From positions 3,164,501-3,228,500 of the forward strand of contig JAGTTD010000001.1 of assembly GCA_018398585.1 (NCBI GenBank): a stretch of DNA of 64,000 nucleotides, read 5' to 3'. The position numbers were made by a program, and so were the translations under genes. Origin of the DNA: Simmondsia chinensis (taxonomy: Eukaryota > Streptophyta > Magnoliopsida > Caryophyllales > Simmondsiaceae). Below, one piece after another: positions 47,510 to 59,892 of the stretch (position 1 is the stretch's first letter; the number at the start of each line of letters is the position of its first letter). The notes beneath the pieces were generated by a model. It saw nothing but the letters and a program-made list of their open reading frames with translations. It was not told the DNA's origin and searched no databases.

Positions 47510-48076
47510 TCTTGTTTGTTTAACACGATAATTAAATTTTTATGAAAATGGTATTTCTCACAAATTGAAATACTGTGTCAACTTTTTAGGAAGTAGGTAC
47601 AGAGTGTTTGGTAGTCAAAATGAGAAATAAAACTTCCTATTCAATTCCTATTTCAATTTCCCAGGGGGTTAAAAGACGTTTAGTTACCGGGATGGGAAAC
47701 ACAATTTCCTGGGATAAGTTAGTTAAAAATGAAGGAATTATAACTTTGTTTGATGTGTGGGAAGTAAACGTAGGAAGTAGAAATTTATAAAAAGTACAGA
47801 TTTTTACTCTTGTTTGGTTGACATGAAGTAGGTATAATGCATGAAGTAAAATTGCAACAATTTTCAATTCTTTCAAAACGCATGTAGTAACTTAGCTCCC
47901 TAGGTAAGTTATAATTCATTCGTTTTTAATTAATCTCACCAAAGAAGTTTTATTCCCCATATTGGCAGTCAAACGTTTTTTATCTACTTCCTGTAAAGTT
48001 GACACAATAATTGAATTTCCATAAAATGCAACTTTTTGCAGGAATTTAATTCATGCGACAACCAAATGAGGCCTTA
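47510..48076. mobile_element. MITE with GGCCTCATTTGGTTGTC end
   Basis: The left part tttaacacgataattaaatt mirrors the right part aatttaattcatgcgacaac. Inner words aacttcct and aggaagtag are also paired. Further partial copies of the same family follow up to about 48320. Confidence 0.45.
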
Positions 48077-48320
48077 CTTAGGAGGGTTGGGTAAGTTACA
48101 TCTTGTGTTTTGAAATAACTGAAAATTGCTAAATAATTTTTACTTCTCATATTATGCCAACTTCCTACCAACCAAACAAGAGTTGGAATATGTACATCCT
48201 AAGAATTTCTACTTCCTCTATACTAGACGAGGCCTATAATTTATTTGAAGGATTACATAAGTTATTTCATTTTTTTTTTTTAACTGAAAATTATTAAGGA
48301 ATTTTACTTTTCATATTATG

Positions 48321-49239
48321 TTAATTTTTCAATACACAAGAGGACAAATATCCACTTTTTTTTGAATTTCGATTTTCCGCTCTTATTTTGTAATAACCAA
48401 AAAGACGTATATTTAGCTATCAATATGTACTCTTAAGTATTAAGTATTCACTAACTTCTTCCTTTATCACTTTAATGTATTTTAAAACGTTTTAATTCAC
48501 CTATATTATTATATTTTTGTTCCATTATTTGAGATTATAATTGACAACCCAAAAATATGGTCAAAAAAATAAAAAAATTAACAAACCAAAAATATCTTTA
48601 AACTAAATTTGAAATATTTTAACAAAATGTGTGGGTCATATGTAAAGAATGTGACATAATGTTAGGTTTTCATTTACGTTTACAAATATTTGGTCAAAAA
48701 TGACAAAAGATTTACAAAATATATTTTTGAAGCAAAATATGATAACGTAATAATTCAAATTGTTATTTGCACAAACATGATCTAGTAAAACTTGTCAAAC
48801 AAGATGTCCCTTAGCCTCTGTACATGTCAAATATTACAAAATATGTATATTTGTTTAAAGTTTTGACATTAAAGACGGTATAACTTATTCAATATGTACA
48901 TAATGTTAGACAAAAGCCCACAAAACAAATGCATAGTTCCATTACGAAGAATACAAAAACCCAAATAACGTGAAAGAACCACGAGTGTATCAGACATTTA
49001 CGTATAAAGTATAATAACTATAGTCTACGAGAGATGACTTCTAAAAGTATAATAACTACAGTCTACGAGAGATGACTTCTAACTGTTGACCAATTATTTA
49101 CCGGGTTCAAACTCGCAATTATATTGCAAGATCATCAAGGGATGCAAATGGGACTAATTGTTCTTGGCAAACAGGGAGATCTCCTATTAGAAATACTTTT
49201 GAATAATTACATTACTTGATAAAAATATATAGTGATTTA
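48321..49239. other. AT-rich intergenic stretch
   Basis: No gene seen. A 40-bp tandem duplication (aagtataataactatagtct, then acgagagatgacttct) lies at 49008-49082. Confidence 0.4.
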
Positions 49240-49256
49240 TAATTTCGTCAAGTAAT

Positions 49257-49495
49257 AGCAACAAGCAACAACATACTCAGTGCCCCAAGGGTTCTCGTTT
49301 ATGCAAGGTCTAGGAGGTGAATGTACGCAGTCTTCCCCCTTCAGGGTGTTACCCCTTAAGAGAGGCTATTTTCGAGTGCTCCCAACTTTAGAGTGAGGAC
49401 TTCCCAGGAGGTTACCCATTCTGATATTGCTCTCGCTCAAATACGTTTAACTTCAGAGTTCTAATGGGATCCGATGACAGCGTATTCATAGTTGG
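49257..49495 (-). mobile_element. 5S rRNA-derived SINE, copy 8
   Basis: Plus strand: caacatactcagtgccccaa (tail), acgcagtcttcccccttcag, ggacttcccaggaggttacc, ttaacttcagagttctaatg, ggatccgatgac, the reverse of the 5S head. A 17-bp duplication, taatttcgtcaagtaat (49240-49256) and taatttcgtgaagtaat (49496-49512), has one mismatch. 239 bp. Confidence 0.8.
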
Positions 49496-49613
49496 TAATT
49501 TCGTGAAGTAATGTATAATAAAAATGACAATTAACTGTAACAATTTCAATAATTTGCAAGAAGTTGGCTGCACATTAGACAAGTCTGCACAAAAGACCTG
49601 AAGCTCGTCATTT

Positions 49614-49868
49614 TTTTTCCGATAATTATCGGTATAGCCATAGTACAAATAGGTAACTCTATAAGGCGGGCCCTAAGCCATCCCGTAAACGGTAGTGGAT
49701 ACCACAAAAAGACCAGAACAAACAGGAAAAACAACAGGCACCAAAACACAACAACACCGGGAAAAAACAATAAAAACACAGGGAGAGACCAGACCAAGCA
49801 GGGCAACGAATAGAGCCTCCTGACCTCTCCGAGGTCGTCGTTTCGTCTTCTGTGTGGTGTCTCTAGGT
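49614..49868 (-). mobile_element. 5'-truncated LINE 3' end
   Basis: On the minus strand the segment ends in poly-A (poly-T on + at 49611-49618). It is flanked by ctgaagctcgtcattt (49598-49613) and ctgaagctcctcattt (49869-49884), a 16-bp duplication with one mismatch. The body is T/G-rich (ttgttgtgttttggtgcctg), like a LINE 3' UTR. No coding part is retained. Confidence 0.55.
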
Positions 49869-50207
49869 CTGAAGCTCCTCATTTCAATAACCAAATGTCA
49901 TTTGGGAAAAAGAAAATCATTACCGAAAAACTAAGTCATCGACAATACAATTATAGAAATACCACAAGAAGTTTCGGAGACAATTACTCCTAATATATAT
50001 AATAGATAATAAATAAGAAGTTAATAAACAGCTTAATACAAAAAAAATATATATATATTAATAGTTATTTAAGCTAACATTTCACATTCAATCAAGTGCA
50101 GGTGAACATGTCTAGCAACGAGTATTTAAAAAAAAATGGTTGAAGGACTTTTTCGTATATTACTAAATTTAAAATACGACAATATACCTTCGGTTGAGAA
50201 AAATTAC

Positions 50208-50318
50208 AACAACAACAACAGTCCCAGTGCCAAAGAGGCTCCCGCACGAGCAGGGTCTAGGGGATGGATGTACGCAGCCTTCCCCCTACCGGGTAGAAGA
50301 GAGGTTGTTTCCGCGGAA
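50208..50318 (-). mobile_element. tail-only copy of the (TTG)n SINE/LINE family
   Basis: Plus strand begins aacaacaacaacag, then agtgccaaagaggctcccg and ggatgtacgcagccttcccc. The flanks are cggttgagaaaaattac (50191-50207) and cggttgagaaaattac (50319-50334). It retains only the 3' ~110 bp. Confidence 0.75.
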
Positions 50319-50334
50319 CGGTTGAGAAAATTAC

Positions 50335-51239
50335 TCTATATAAATATTATAATATATTACAGACAATCGTGAATCGCACGGAAAATGTTAATCTTGATTA
50401 AATACAATGGTTTTAGTGCATAAATACCCATTTGATTTTCAAACAATTGTTTCCTTAACTAATCTTTTGTAATTTAAATTTAGGGCAGTGATATGATTAT
50501 AACATATTTTGCTAATGTTAGAGCAATTTTATTATAATAAGACTTTATAAATTTTTATTAACAAAAAAAAGAAATATTCTAGTAATAATATTAGCCTAAC
50601 TTTATATCCTTTAAATACATATATGTATCCAAAGTTTTTGAAGGGCTTATTTGTTATTATTTTTTATTTACTATTTTTAGTTTATTGAAAACTAAAATTA
50701 AAATTCTTATTTAATAAATACATTTTTTCTCACTTTTATTTTTTTTCAAATTTCTCTAGTTTATATGAAAAATAATATTTCATAGATAAGAAAAAGAATT
50801 TTTTAGATCAAATATAGATTGTAAGAAAAAAAAAATTATAAATTTCAAACACTATAAGTAAAAATCTAATGGCCCGTTGACATTCTTTTTCATTTATAGT
50901 TTTTATGTTTTGAAAAATTAAAAATTGCGTTTAAAAATGATTTTTCTAGTTTTTATGTTTTGTTTTTGATGTTGACCCAAATAATAAAAAAAAATTAAAA
51001 AAATACAAATTCAAACTGTAATGTAATTTTAAATTTCTGGAAAAAATTTAAAAAACAACTCCAAAGAGAATAGAGGGTTGTTATCATACGGTAAAAATTG
51101 TTTTGTCGAAATAATACTATGACTTATAAATAATAAGAGTCACAAAATTATCTTAAAATTATGATATTTTTTTAGTAATAACAACTCAACATGCTTGACT
51201 CATTTATACAATTATATGAGATATTTGAGTAATACAGTA
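50335..51239. other. AT-rich intergenic stretch
   Basis: Nothing is recognised. Confidence 0.4.
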
Positions 51240-51560
51240 ATGTTATTATATATATTTTTGGTAGGCCATTCAACAATATATATTTTAAACTATTTATAAG
51301 AATTTTTTTGATATGTAATAATATTAATTTGATAGTTTATTTTAACAATTATAAATGTGTCATGTACTTATTGCACTAATTGGCTATATATAAAGTCTAT
51401 TATTGAGATGATTATATGTTGACAAATTAATATTTAATGAAAAAAAATTACCAATATAATCAAATGAGTAACCCGTTTTGAGTTAAAGTTGAGAATTCAT
51501 AACCTAATTAACAAACCGGTTGGATTCGAGTTAAACAAATGATAATGGTTATTCAATTTT
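51240..51560. repeat. partial relative of the hAT element at 3393-3949
   Basis: It shares taatattaatttgat(a/g)gttt, the tattttaa(c/t)a(a/g)ttataaat segment, atatttaatgaaaaaa and gtaacccg words in the same order as the interior of 3393-3949. The ends are eroded. Confidence 0.5.
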
Positions 51561-51789
51561 TACAAATTTTTTAAACGATTATCAAACAATTAAGTTAAAC
51601 GGTATGATTAATCGATAATAAACAACCTTAACAGCTATCAGCATATATGCAAATCCATATGAAGAGCAGAATGCAAAGCGCACACAAACATACCACTTCC
51701 TCTCATCTCGAAATCTCGCTTCTCGCTGCATAACCTCGTTTCATTTTTCACTCCTCTCGATAATTTTTTTTTTCCTTTTTCTCTGCTTT

Positions 51790-52491
51790 TTTTTAATTAA
51801 TTAATTAATTTATATTTATATTTATATTATACTGCATCTTCTCCACTTCCAATCTTCGTTTACTCCTCCCACTCTTTGCTTCTCTAGAGAGAGAAAGGGG
51901 AGAGAGAGAGAGGGAGAGTAAGAACTGTGAATCCCCGTAGCGGTTTGTGTGTCTCAAAGACTCAAACCCCAGGTGTGCAAATCTCTAATCAAGGTTACCC
52001 ACGAAATTACTTTTTTGTTTGCTTCTTTATTATTTTGATTTTAATATTACCCTTTATGTCTATCTGTCCCTTTATTTATTTATCTTATTGCTTTGTTTAT
52101 TGTTGTTGAGCTATATCTAATATCTCTACTTGTTCACACCTTTATTTCTTCACCTGCCCACTTAATTTTTTTTTGATATTAATAGCTTTTTTTAGGAATT
52201 GGGTCGGTCTTCTTGTTGGTTTTTGTGATCTGGGTTGGTCTTAGTTTGTGGTTTTGTGATCTGCTTTAAGGTTTTTGTTGATGTTTATGATGAGATTTTG
52301 ATGTTTTTGTGTGTATAAACAGGTTTTGTAATTGGAATCTGTTAATCTGGGTTGCTGGTGGGTTGAATCCTTTTTAGGGTTGATTGATTTTGCAGTTTTG
52401 TGGGTTGATTTTAGTAATGGTGGTGGTAGTTTCTTGCAATTTGAGTGATTGAGGTGCTTTTTTAGGGTTTGTGGTTAATGGGTTGAGCTGG
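51790..52491 (+). promoter_or_regulatory. promoter and 5' leader of the WD40 gene
   Basis: AT-rich tatatttatatttatatta at about 51809-51828 could serve as the TATA region. It is followed by a CT-rich stretch and a (GA)n leader. A leader intron is possible (donor near cccag|gtgtgc at 51974, acceptor ataaacag near 52322). A minimal upstream ORF, ATG-GGT-TGA, sits at 52478-52486, five bases before the chosen start. Confidence 0.45.
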
Positions 52492-55400
52492 ATGAGATTG
52501 ATGGGGAGTCATAGTGAAGAAGATGAGCAATTCTTTGATACAAAGGAGTGTATTACCCCTGTGTCTGATTCTGGGTCAGATTGTGCAGACAATTCTGATT
52601 CAGAATCAAGGGTTTTTGGTGATGTGATTCAGAATTTTGGTTATGAAATCTGGATCAGAAGTCCTGGAACGATTGATGAGCGTCGTCATAAGCTTTTCAA
52701 ATTGATGGGTCTGGCTCCAACCCCTATTGATTCTGCAGATTCTGAGGGTTCCCATGGTAGTGAGGTGGAAATAGATAGTGATAGAATGATGGAAAACAGT
52801 GGGGCGGTTTTAAGATCGAGTTTTATTGAGCTGCATTCACCGAGTCAGTCATGTGTATCATGTTGCTTTAGTGACATCCAGGAGTCCTTAGAGAGGCCGT
52901 TGGATGAGAATTTGATACGTAGGATCAGGAATTTGGATGATGGATCGGAGTTCATTGTGGATGAGCTTGGTCAAGATGGGATATTGAGGAGGCTTAGAGA
53001 AGTGGGATCAAATCGGTTGGTCAGTGGGGAAGAGTTTGAGAGGATTCTCGGTTTTTCTCCATTAGTTCAGCAAGTTATGAGAAGAGATTATCGACAAGCA
53101 CATGATTGCCTGGAAGGGAAAAAGAAGGCAAACAAGGGGTGGCTGAAAAGATTAGGCGTTCTGGCTCATGTTTCCAGTATGCGAGGTCCAGTGAACAGAA
53201 TAGAGGCAACTGCACCCAGAGCTGGAACTCACAATGTCAGGGTTCGCACTTATCGGAAGCGAACGAAGGAGTTTTCAGCTCTTTATATGAAGCAAGATAT
53301 CATAGGACATGATGGTGCAATCTTGACCATGAAGTTCAGTCCTGATGGGAAGCTTCTGGCAAGTGCTGGGGAAGACGGGATTGTGCGGGTGTGGCAGGTG
53401 ATCGAGTCAGAGAGGTCAGACTCAATACACTTTTCTGACATGGATCCTTCAAATGTCTATTTTATAATGAATCATCTTTCGGAGTTGGCCCCTGTAAGTG
53501 TGGATAAAGAGAAAAGGGGCAAACTAAAAAGTTTAAGAAAATCATCTGAATCTGCTTGTGTTATCTTCCCTCGGAAGGTCTTCCAGATAGCTGAGAGGCC
53601 TCTTCATGCATTCCGTGGGCATATGGGTGAAGTCTTAGATCTTTCATGGTCAGAGAATAAGGTTTGTCGTTAGTACTTACTACTTTCTTGGAAGGGCCAC
53701 AGCATCCCGTTGTACAGTTTTTGCATCTTGGTTACTTAAAATGCTTGCGATTTGTGCAGTATCTACTTTCGTCTTCTGTTGATAGAACCGTTCGTTTGTG
53801 GCAAATGGGTTTCAACCAGTGCCTGAGAGTTTTCTCTCACAACAATTATGGTATTTTCTTGACCACCATTAATTTGAATCGTTCATTAGCTGCTAAACTT
53901 GTACCGAGACTTATCATGTATATTTTTGCTGTTTTTGAAACAGTTACATGTGTCCAGTTTAATCCATCTGATGAAAATTATTTCATAAGCGGCTCCATAG
54001 ATGGGAAAGTTCGTATTTGGGCAGTTCCTGGATGTGAAGTTGTTGATTGGACTGATGTAAAGGAAATTGTTACAGCTGTTTGTTATCAGCCTGATGGAAA
54101 GGTTTGCGAATATTTCTCTCAACATTTCGTCATGTGGGTATGTAGATATCTGGTGTTATGGGGAACTCTTATCATACTTTTGGATGTCAAATGCAGGGTG
54201 CAATCGTTGGCTCCATGAATGGTGATTGCTTCTTTTATGACACTTCAGGTAGATGCCTGTGATCCCATGGTTATATGATTTTTTGAACATATGTAATAAT
54301 GTTGCTCATCGTTGTGTTGACATTTTTAATAGTTTAATCATGTGGCCTCATAGATATTCTTTATATTATCGCGTTTTAATACTGAATTTAAGATTTGCTC
54401 TAATCTAGAATTGTGGCTGAAACCTATATGCCCAGCTTTTAGCTATCATTTATGGAGTGACATCGTTAATGGCATTTGGACCTCTTAGGCGGCAAGTTGT
54501 TATGAATTCGAAAATTGATATCTGCCTGTTTCTCCTGAAATGGTACTTTGGTGCTTGACTTTTTTCTCGGTATGCAAGTGAGTTGGGAGTTTGAATCTAG
54601 GACCTCTTATGCTAAGGTGTCAATCTAGGACCTCTTATGTAACAATCAGTTGATTTTGGGTAACGAATACACTTTCCCTTCTTTCATTACAATGGTAAGG
54701 AGGATACAACTTTTCTTTTGGCAGGGACGCCAACTGTCATCGGTTGTGGGGAATGAGTTTTGTACCCAAGACCTAGAGCTCGGGGGTCAGGTAGTGTAAC
54801 TCCTACACCTACTCCAAAATCTCACACTTTTCCAACTTTGGAACATTTTGTTTCTTATTTCATCATCTTGCCAACAGTGTCGTCTATAGCCATCTCCCGG
54901 TGAGCTGTTGAGTAGGGTATGATGAACATAGCACTTTCATCTATCGATTGTATGCCCTAGTTAGAACTCCATGATGTGAACACTGTGGACATTTTGGTGT
55001 TCTTATATGAATCAAATTGGCATAGGAGTTAAAGAGTGATTGGCTTTGTGATTTTCTAAAAGTACTTACGTCTTACCCCTTTCAAATTGGGAGATAGCAA
55101 TATGATATGATATGCTATACTAGCTTTCTGTAAAAGCTCTTTGGGTTTGCCTTGGTAAATTGGATCACCTAATTTTCATTCTTGACGTGTTCAGATAATC
55201 GGCTGGAGATGATTGCACGAACGTCTTTACCTAGTAAAAAGAAAGCATCTTTCAGAAGAATAACTGGGCTTCAGGTAATTACCTTGTTTGTGTGCATTTT
55301 TCTGTTTTGTTGTGATGTTAATGCCCTTTGCATCAGTTGAAGGTCCTTTTGGTATCGTCTACTGTTTATAGTTTTTTGTTTTTTAAACTGTAAATACTGG

Positions 55401-57223
55401 ATTACAAAAATGATTGTTCTTCTTTTGAGTTGTCAATCAAACTAAGAAGTAACTGATGACAGAACTTCAAACAAGGAAAAATTGTTTTAACTTATGGGTT
55501 ATACTTTCTAAAAGATTAAAAGTAGGAATATGAAACAACGCACCAAACAAGCCCTAAATATGCAGAAATTCTGACAACATTTTTCATTTTCTGATTTTGT
55601 GGGTTCTGGTTTTGCAGTTTTCTCCTGTTGATCCAAGCAAGCTGATGGTCACCACTGCGGATTCTCAGGTCCGAATACTTCAAGGTGTTGATGTGATCTG
55701 CAAATATCGAGGCAGGTGCTATTCTTTTGTGATTCATGTAACGACACGCCTATGGCATATAGGGAGGCTAATTTAAACGAGCATCATGACTAAATGCTAA
55801 TACTTGCATCAAGGAAACGAATGCATAACGATGTACAATCTTAGACAGAAAATAAGTGAGCTTAATAATGCTTTCTTTTGTCACTTTTGCTCGTTATAGA
55901 ATCAGATTGCATGAGAAGCTCCATGTTTTGAGATTGAATCATGGTATCAAATAAAGCTCATTATATATGTCATATCCCCAATGCCTTGCTTTTGTGATAC
56001 CGCTACTGCAATTTGATTCCATCGATAGATAGTATCATTGTAAGCAGCCAAAACAGGTATGTTCTGATAATCTACACAAGAACTGCTGGTTAAATATGGC
56101 TTCGTTTGTTCGATCAAAGAAAAATATGGCTTCTTTTGGTTCAATGAAAAACATTTTCCTTAACAAATTATTTTCAATTTTAAAAATATTTTTGTCAAAT
56201 TTTATGTGTTAGTTTCTTTTTATAAAGTTATTTAAGCTTGGGCAAGTTGAGGTTCGAATGAAGCTTATGATGCAAGATTACGATGGAAAATGTTTTCTCC
56301 GTGATAAGAATTGTTCTTCCTTTTCATTGAGAAGAAGTCAATTTTCCCTCAATGGGCGTAAACATTTTTTTGTATTTGTGCTGGCTATGAAAAACAAACG
56401 AAGCTTACTTCAGGATGGTATGTTAGAGAATGAAATATTAAGGATCAGTATATTGTGTTCCATATGAAGCGCACGTCTGTTGATACTGCTTGCAGGAAAA
56501 CCGACTATATCCTCCCGACCATATAATTTTGGCATTAATTTCAAAAGCCAGTTATGAGAGACAATTCACCATCGGATTCGCTCGACTATTATATTTACGT
56601 TTTTTGACCTGTCTTGGTTATCTGCAGGACTTCGAAATGCGGGAAGTCAGATATCTGCGTCATTCACCTCAGATGGGACCCATATCGTTTCGGCCAGTGA
56701 AGACTCGTTCATTTACGTATGGAACTGTGCTCACCCAGACGAATCTGCCTCTTCACGACCAAAAACCACCTGGTCCTATGAGCGGTTTTTCTCAAACAAT
56801 GCGTCAGTTGCCATCCCCTGGTGCGGAGGTACCTCCCCTTGTAGCGAAATTTTCTCGGGTTTTTCCCCATCCCCAAAAAATTCTGGCATACTGGTGAGAT
56901 ATCCGTCAGAAAACTTGCAAGTAAATCACTCGAGTGGTGAGAATTCACAAAGCCGAATGCCGTTGTTCTCGTCAGAAGCGTTTTCTCTGGGTATTTCGGA
57001 GTTGTTCTCTAGAGGGTCAGCAACATGGCCCGAGGACAAGCTACCTATGTCGAGATCCCTGGTTGTATCATCGAGAACGTGTAAATCCGAGTATAGATTT
57101 TTAAAGACTACGTGTCAGAACATGGTGGGTTCGCCGCATTCTTGGGGACTAGTCATAGTTACAGCTGGCTGGGATGGTCGAATCCGAGTTTTCCAAAACT
57201 ATGGACTACCAGTTCGCTTGTGA
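52492..57223 (+). CDS. WD40-repeat protein, WDR44-like, 746 aa, 7 exons
   Basis: Exons 52492-53661, 53760-53850, 53944-54101, 54197-54248, 55195-55274, 55618-55711 and 56628-57223 join in frame. The ~265-residue N terminus is acidic, without a known domain. Seven WD-type repeats follow, for example [20 protein letters not shown] with [55 protein letters not shown] and [15 protein letters not shown] serine-rich insert lies before the last repeat. The size and order match plant WD repeat-containing protein 44-like proteins, which are presumed scaffolds; human WDR44 binds Rab11. The plant role is not established here. The start could instead be the ATG at 52501; the frame is open upstream only to a GTG. 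Intron 6 has a GC donor. No lesion is seen, so it is probably functional. Confidence 0.9.
54249..55194 (+). other. WD40 gene intron 4
   Basis: A 946-bp intron with GT-AG ends. It contains gagtttgaatctaggacctc, a box B-like word, and a repeated tctaggacctcttatg (54595 and 54625). It may hold an eroded SINE. There is no coding content. Confidence 0.5.
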
Positions 57224-58006
57224 GTGCATGATTTTTATGCAGAAATGAATCCCATTTCTGCTCCGATTTTGTGGGAGTGAAAGAGATACAGACTTGAGTT
57301 CACCGCCAAGGTGCTACCGCTTGATGGTCACCTTCGCTCCAAGGAATGTTCGTTACAAGTGTATTAAAAGTAAACGGAACGAGTTGACGAATTTTTTTTG
57401 GCAAGCAAGCAAAATTCGGGATTCGGATCTAGGATGTCTTGTCCTAGAGCTTTGATGGTATATGACAGCCTGATTATTCTTACATGATTTTGTGCAGTGT
57501 AATTAATTATACTGTGTTTCACAATGCAATTGGTTGTGTTAACAACTGTTCTTCAAATTTTGTTGGCAGAGTTGCCTTAAATGGTTGAGTGTATTAGGGT
57601 TCGAATCCCTGTGACTACATTTGCCCCTTTTTTGTTTGTTTTACACCATTAATATAATGATCTTGTTCTGTTTCAAATTTTTTTTACGGTGGCAAGGTGT
57701 ATAATATTTCTTCTTAACTAAGCACTCTCACTCGGTTACTCTTCTTTTGGTTTATCATATGAGGTCGTCATCGGGGCGATTTGTAATGAGGGTAGGCTCC
57801 CTGAAGATTCAAACGTCATTTGTGATTTCAACAAATTAGCAAGTAGGTACGGTTTGATTAGGGTTAGCTGTGCTTGCAGGGAGGTGAATGTGACAGCTGA
57901 TTGGTATGCGAAGGTAGGATTGCAGTGTAACCAGCCTTCGAAATTGAATGGAGGTTTCAGTATCAGAAATTGTTACCGTATTCACCTTTGGAATGTCTAA
58001 GGTGAC
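57224..58006. other. 3' flank of the WD40 gene
   Basis: The 3' UTR and intergenic DNA. No poly-A signal was assigned with confidence. A tRNA-like gggttcgaatccc word is near 57597, without an intact tRNA fold. Confidence 0.4.
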
Positions 58007-58127
58007 TAATAACAGCAGCAAATTCAGTGCCTTAAAAGGCTCCTTCATAAGTAGGGTTTAGGAGGTAAATATACGCAGCTTTCCCTCTTTTGAGAGTTAT
58101 CCTGAAGGGAGGCTGTTTCTGAGGATT
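58007..58127 (-). mobile_element. tail-only copy of the (TTG)n SINE/LINE family
   Basis: Plus strand: cagtgccttaaaaggctcc, tttaggaggtaaatatacgc, ccctcttttgagagttatcc, gaggctgtttctgagg. Flanks atgtctaaggtgac (57993) and atgtctaggatgac (58128) are an imperfect 14-bp duplication. Confidence 0.6.
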
Positions 58128-58296
58128 ATGTCTAGGATGACCCTTTCTTTGTAAAGAGATCTAAGGGATTCTTTTCTTTTACTTCTATAAAGAAAATATG
58201 GCAAATGTTGACATGTTTGTTACTTATCTAATGTCACATGGGCATTATTTTATTGCAAGCAATCATCTTTCTATAATTTGATATCTCACCTAAATT

Positions 58297-58541
58297 GGAA
58301 TAGACCCAGTGCTTCAAGGGCTCCCGTCTACGTAGGGTCGGGGGGGGGGGGGAGGGGGACTGATGTATGCAGCCTTTCCCCTTCAGGGTATTAACCTGAA
58401 GAGAGACTGTTCCCAATGTCCCCAACCCGAGGGTGAGGACTTCCTAGGAGGTCACCCATCCTGGTACTACTCTCTCCTAAGCACGCTTAACTTTGGAGTT
58501 CTAATGGGATCCAGTGACGGCGTGTTGGTGCCCTCTTTGGT
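58297..58541 (-). mobile_element. 5S rRNA-derived SINE, copy 7 (head type B, full length)
   Basis: On the minus strand it starts ccaaagagggcaccaacacg, then ccgtcactggatcccatta, the 5S block (aagttaagcgtgcttagg, gagagtagtaccagg, gggtgacctcctagg), then the shared tail to gaagcactgggtc. A perfect 16-bp duplication, atatctcacctaaatt, lies at 58281-58296 and 58542-58557. Interrupted G runs lie near 58339-58360. It defines the type B 5' boundary. Confidence 0.85.
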
Positions 58542-58715
58542 ATATCTCACCTAAATTAATAATCAAAATTACAAAATTAAATGCTGCTAGTTATACAGTA
58601 GGTCGGTCTAAATCAGGGTCCTATTTGGTCAAATTAGATTAGTAAAGTTTAGCCTAGGTACTAGATCGAAGATAAAGCTACAGTAACCATTTTGATACAT
58701 TTTTAATTGAATGTC

Positions 58716-58865
58716 TTCCTCTTTAGGATTGTGGTCTATTGGAAATGGCCTCTTTATAAGGTAACGCCCTGTAAGGATAAAACTGCGTACGTGTCACCCT
58801 CCTTAGACCACACCTTGGCTACTTGACGGAAGTCTCTTTAAGGGTTGAGTTTGTTGTTATTGTTA
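58716..58865 (+). mobile_element. headless SINE copy of the (TTG)n family
   Basis: It contains ggtctattggaaatggcctc, aaggtaacgccctgtaagg, actgcgtacgtgtcaccc and the gtttgttgttattg end. The flank aattgaatgtc occurs at 58705-58715 and 58866-58876. Confidence 0.6.
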
Positions 58866-58876
58866 AATTGAATGTC

Positions 58877-59892
58877 CTGGTTTAGATTAGTATTTGAGTA
58901 CTTTTAAAGTGTTCGCCACTTCAACCTTAGACTATACAAGACCAAATTGATGATCGATGAAGATTTAAATATATAAACGAGAATTGAGCCAATTAGAAAC
59001 AATTAACAGATATGGTATATTGATGGGTTAAATGTGTGAAATACGAGAAACTATGTTATTGAATAAGTAAATGAGGTTAAATGCCAAATTATTTATAGAG
59101 ATGATCAAAGCAATCGGAATTATAAAATACCACTAATCTAGTTAATATAGATGTAAATTAAAATATGATAGATAAAAGAAATATGAATCTAAATGAGATA
59201 GATATAGAGATCTAGTAGAAAAATAATACAAAACAGATGTATATCTAGTAAAAAATTATTCCCTAAGAAATTGTTCATTCTTTATACAGTAGATAGGAAT
59301 ACTAGAAGCCGCATTATGAGTAATAGTTTTTTCACTTACTTTTTATTTTTTGAAGGGTCTGATACTGGTCATACATCCTTATATTTCTAATATCGTATTG
59401 TTTTTTCATTTTGTTGTTCTAAGACTTAATGTAATAAAAGCATCTCATCTCGACTAGGAAAAGGCTCAACTTCAAATTTTATCGCTCTTGGTCACTCATT
59501 TTTTTCCTGTTCAAAATAATCCATAATATTTATAAGTTTATTTAAAATAGCTCATCAACTTTTTTTTGTTTTAAAATTGCCTCTCATGTTTAATCTTACA
59601 CAAAATTGGTCCATATTATTTTTATCTAGTGTTAGTGGGCAAATAGAGACTGTTTTTGTTATGAAACAAAATACAAGAGACTACATTAACAAAAAAAAGA
59701 CCAATTTGAACAAATTTACTAATGCTAAAGATTATTTTAAATGAAAAAAACTAAAAAATTGATTTAAACTAACTTTTGTCCCAAAAAAAAAAAAATTTAA
59801 ATAAACTTCTTATAAGACCCTCCAACCTCCCAGAAGCGCAGTCCAGGGGAGCCCAGTGACCGGCGCGTGCATCAGAGAGAGCATCGCCGGAG
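58877..59892. other. intergenic stretch and promoter of the oxidase gene
   Basis: AT-rich with no gene seen until a sharp rise in GC just before the ATG at 59893. An atttaaataaac word near 59796 could be the TATA region. Confidence 0.4.

Noticed and set aside
57590..57625. tRNA gene (gggttcgaatccc)
   Set aside because: Only a T-arm-like word is present. No acceptor stem, box A spacing or anticodon arm could be formed.
16275..58541. 5S rRNA genes
   Set aside because: The 5S-like segments carry substitutions and some truncations, are followed by a common non-5S tail and sit between long target duplications. They are dispersed on both strands, not tandem. They are SINEs.
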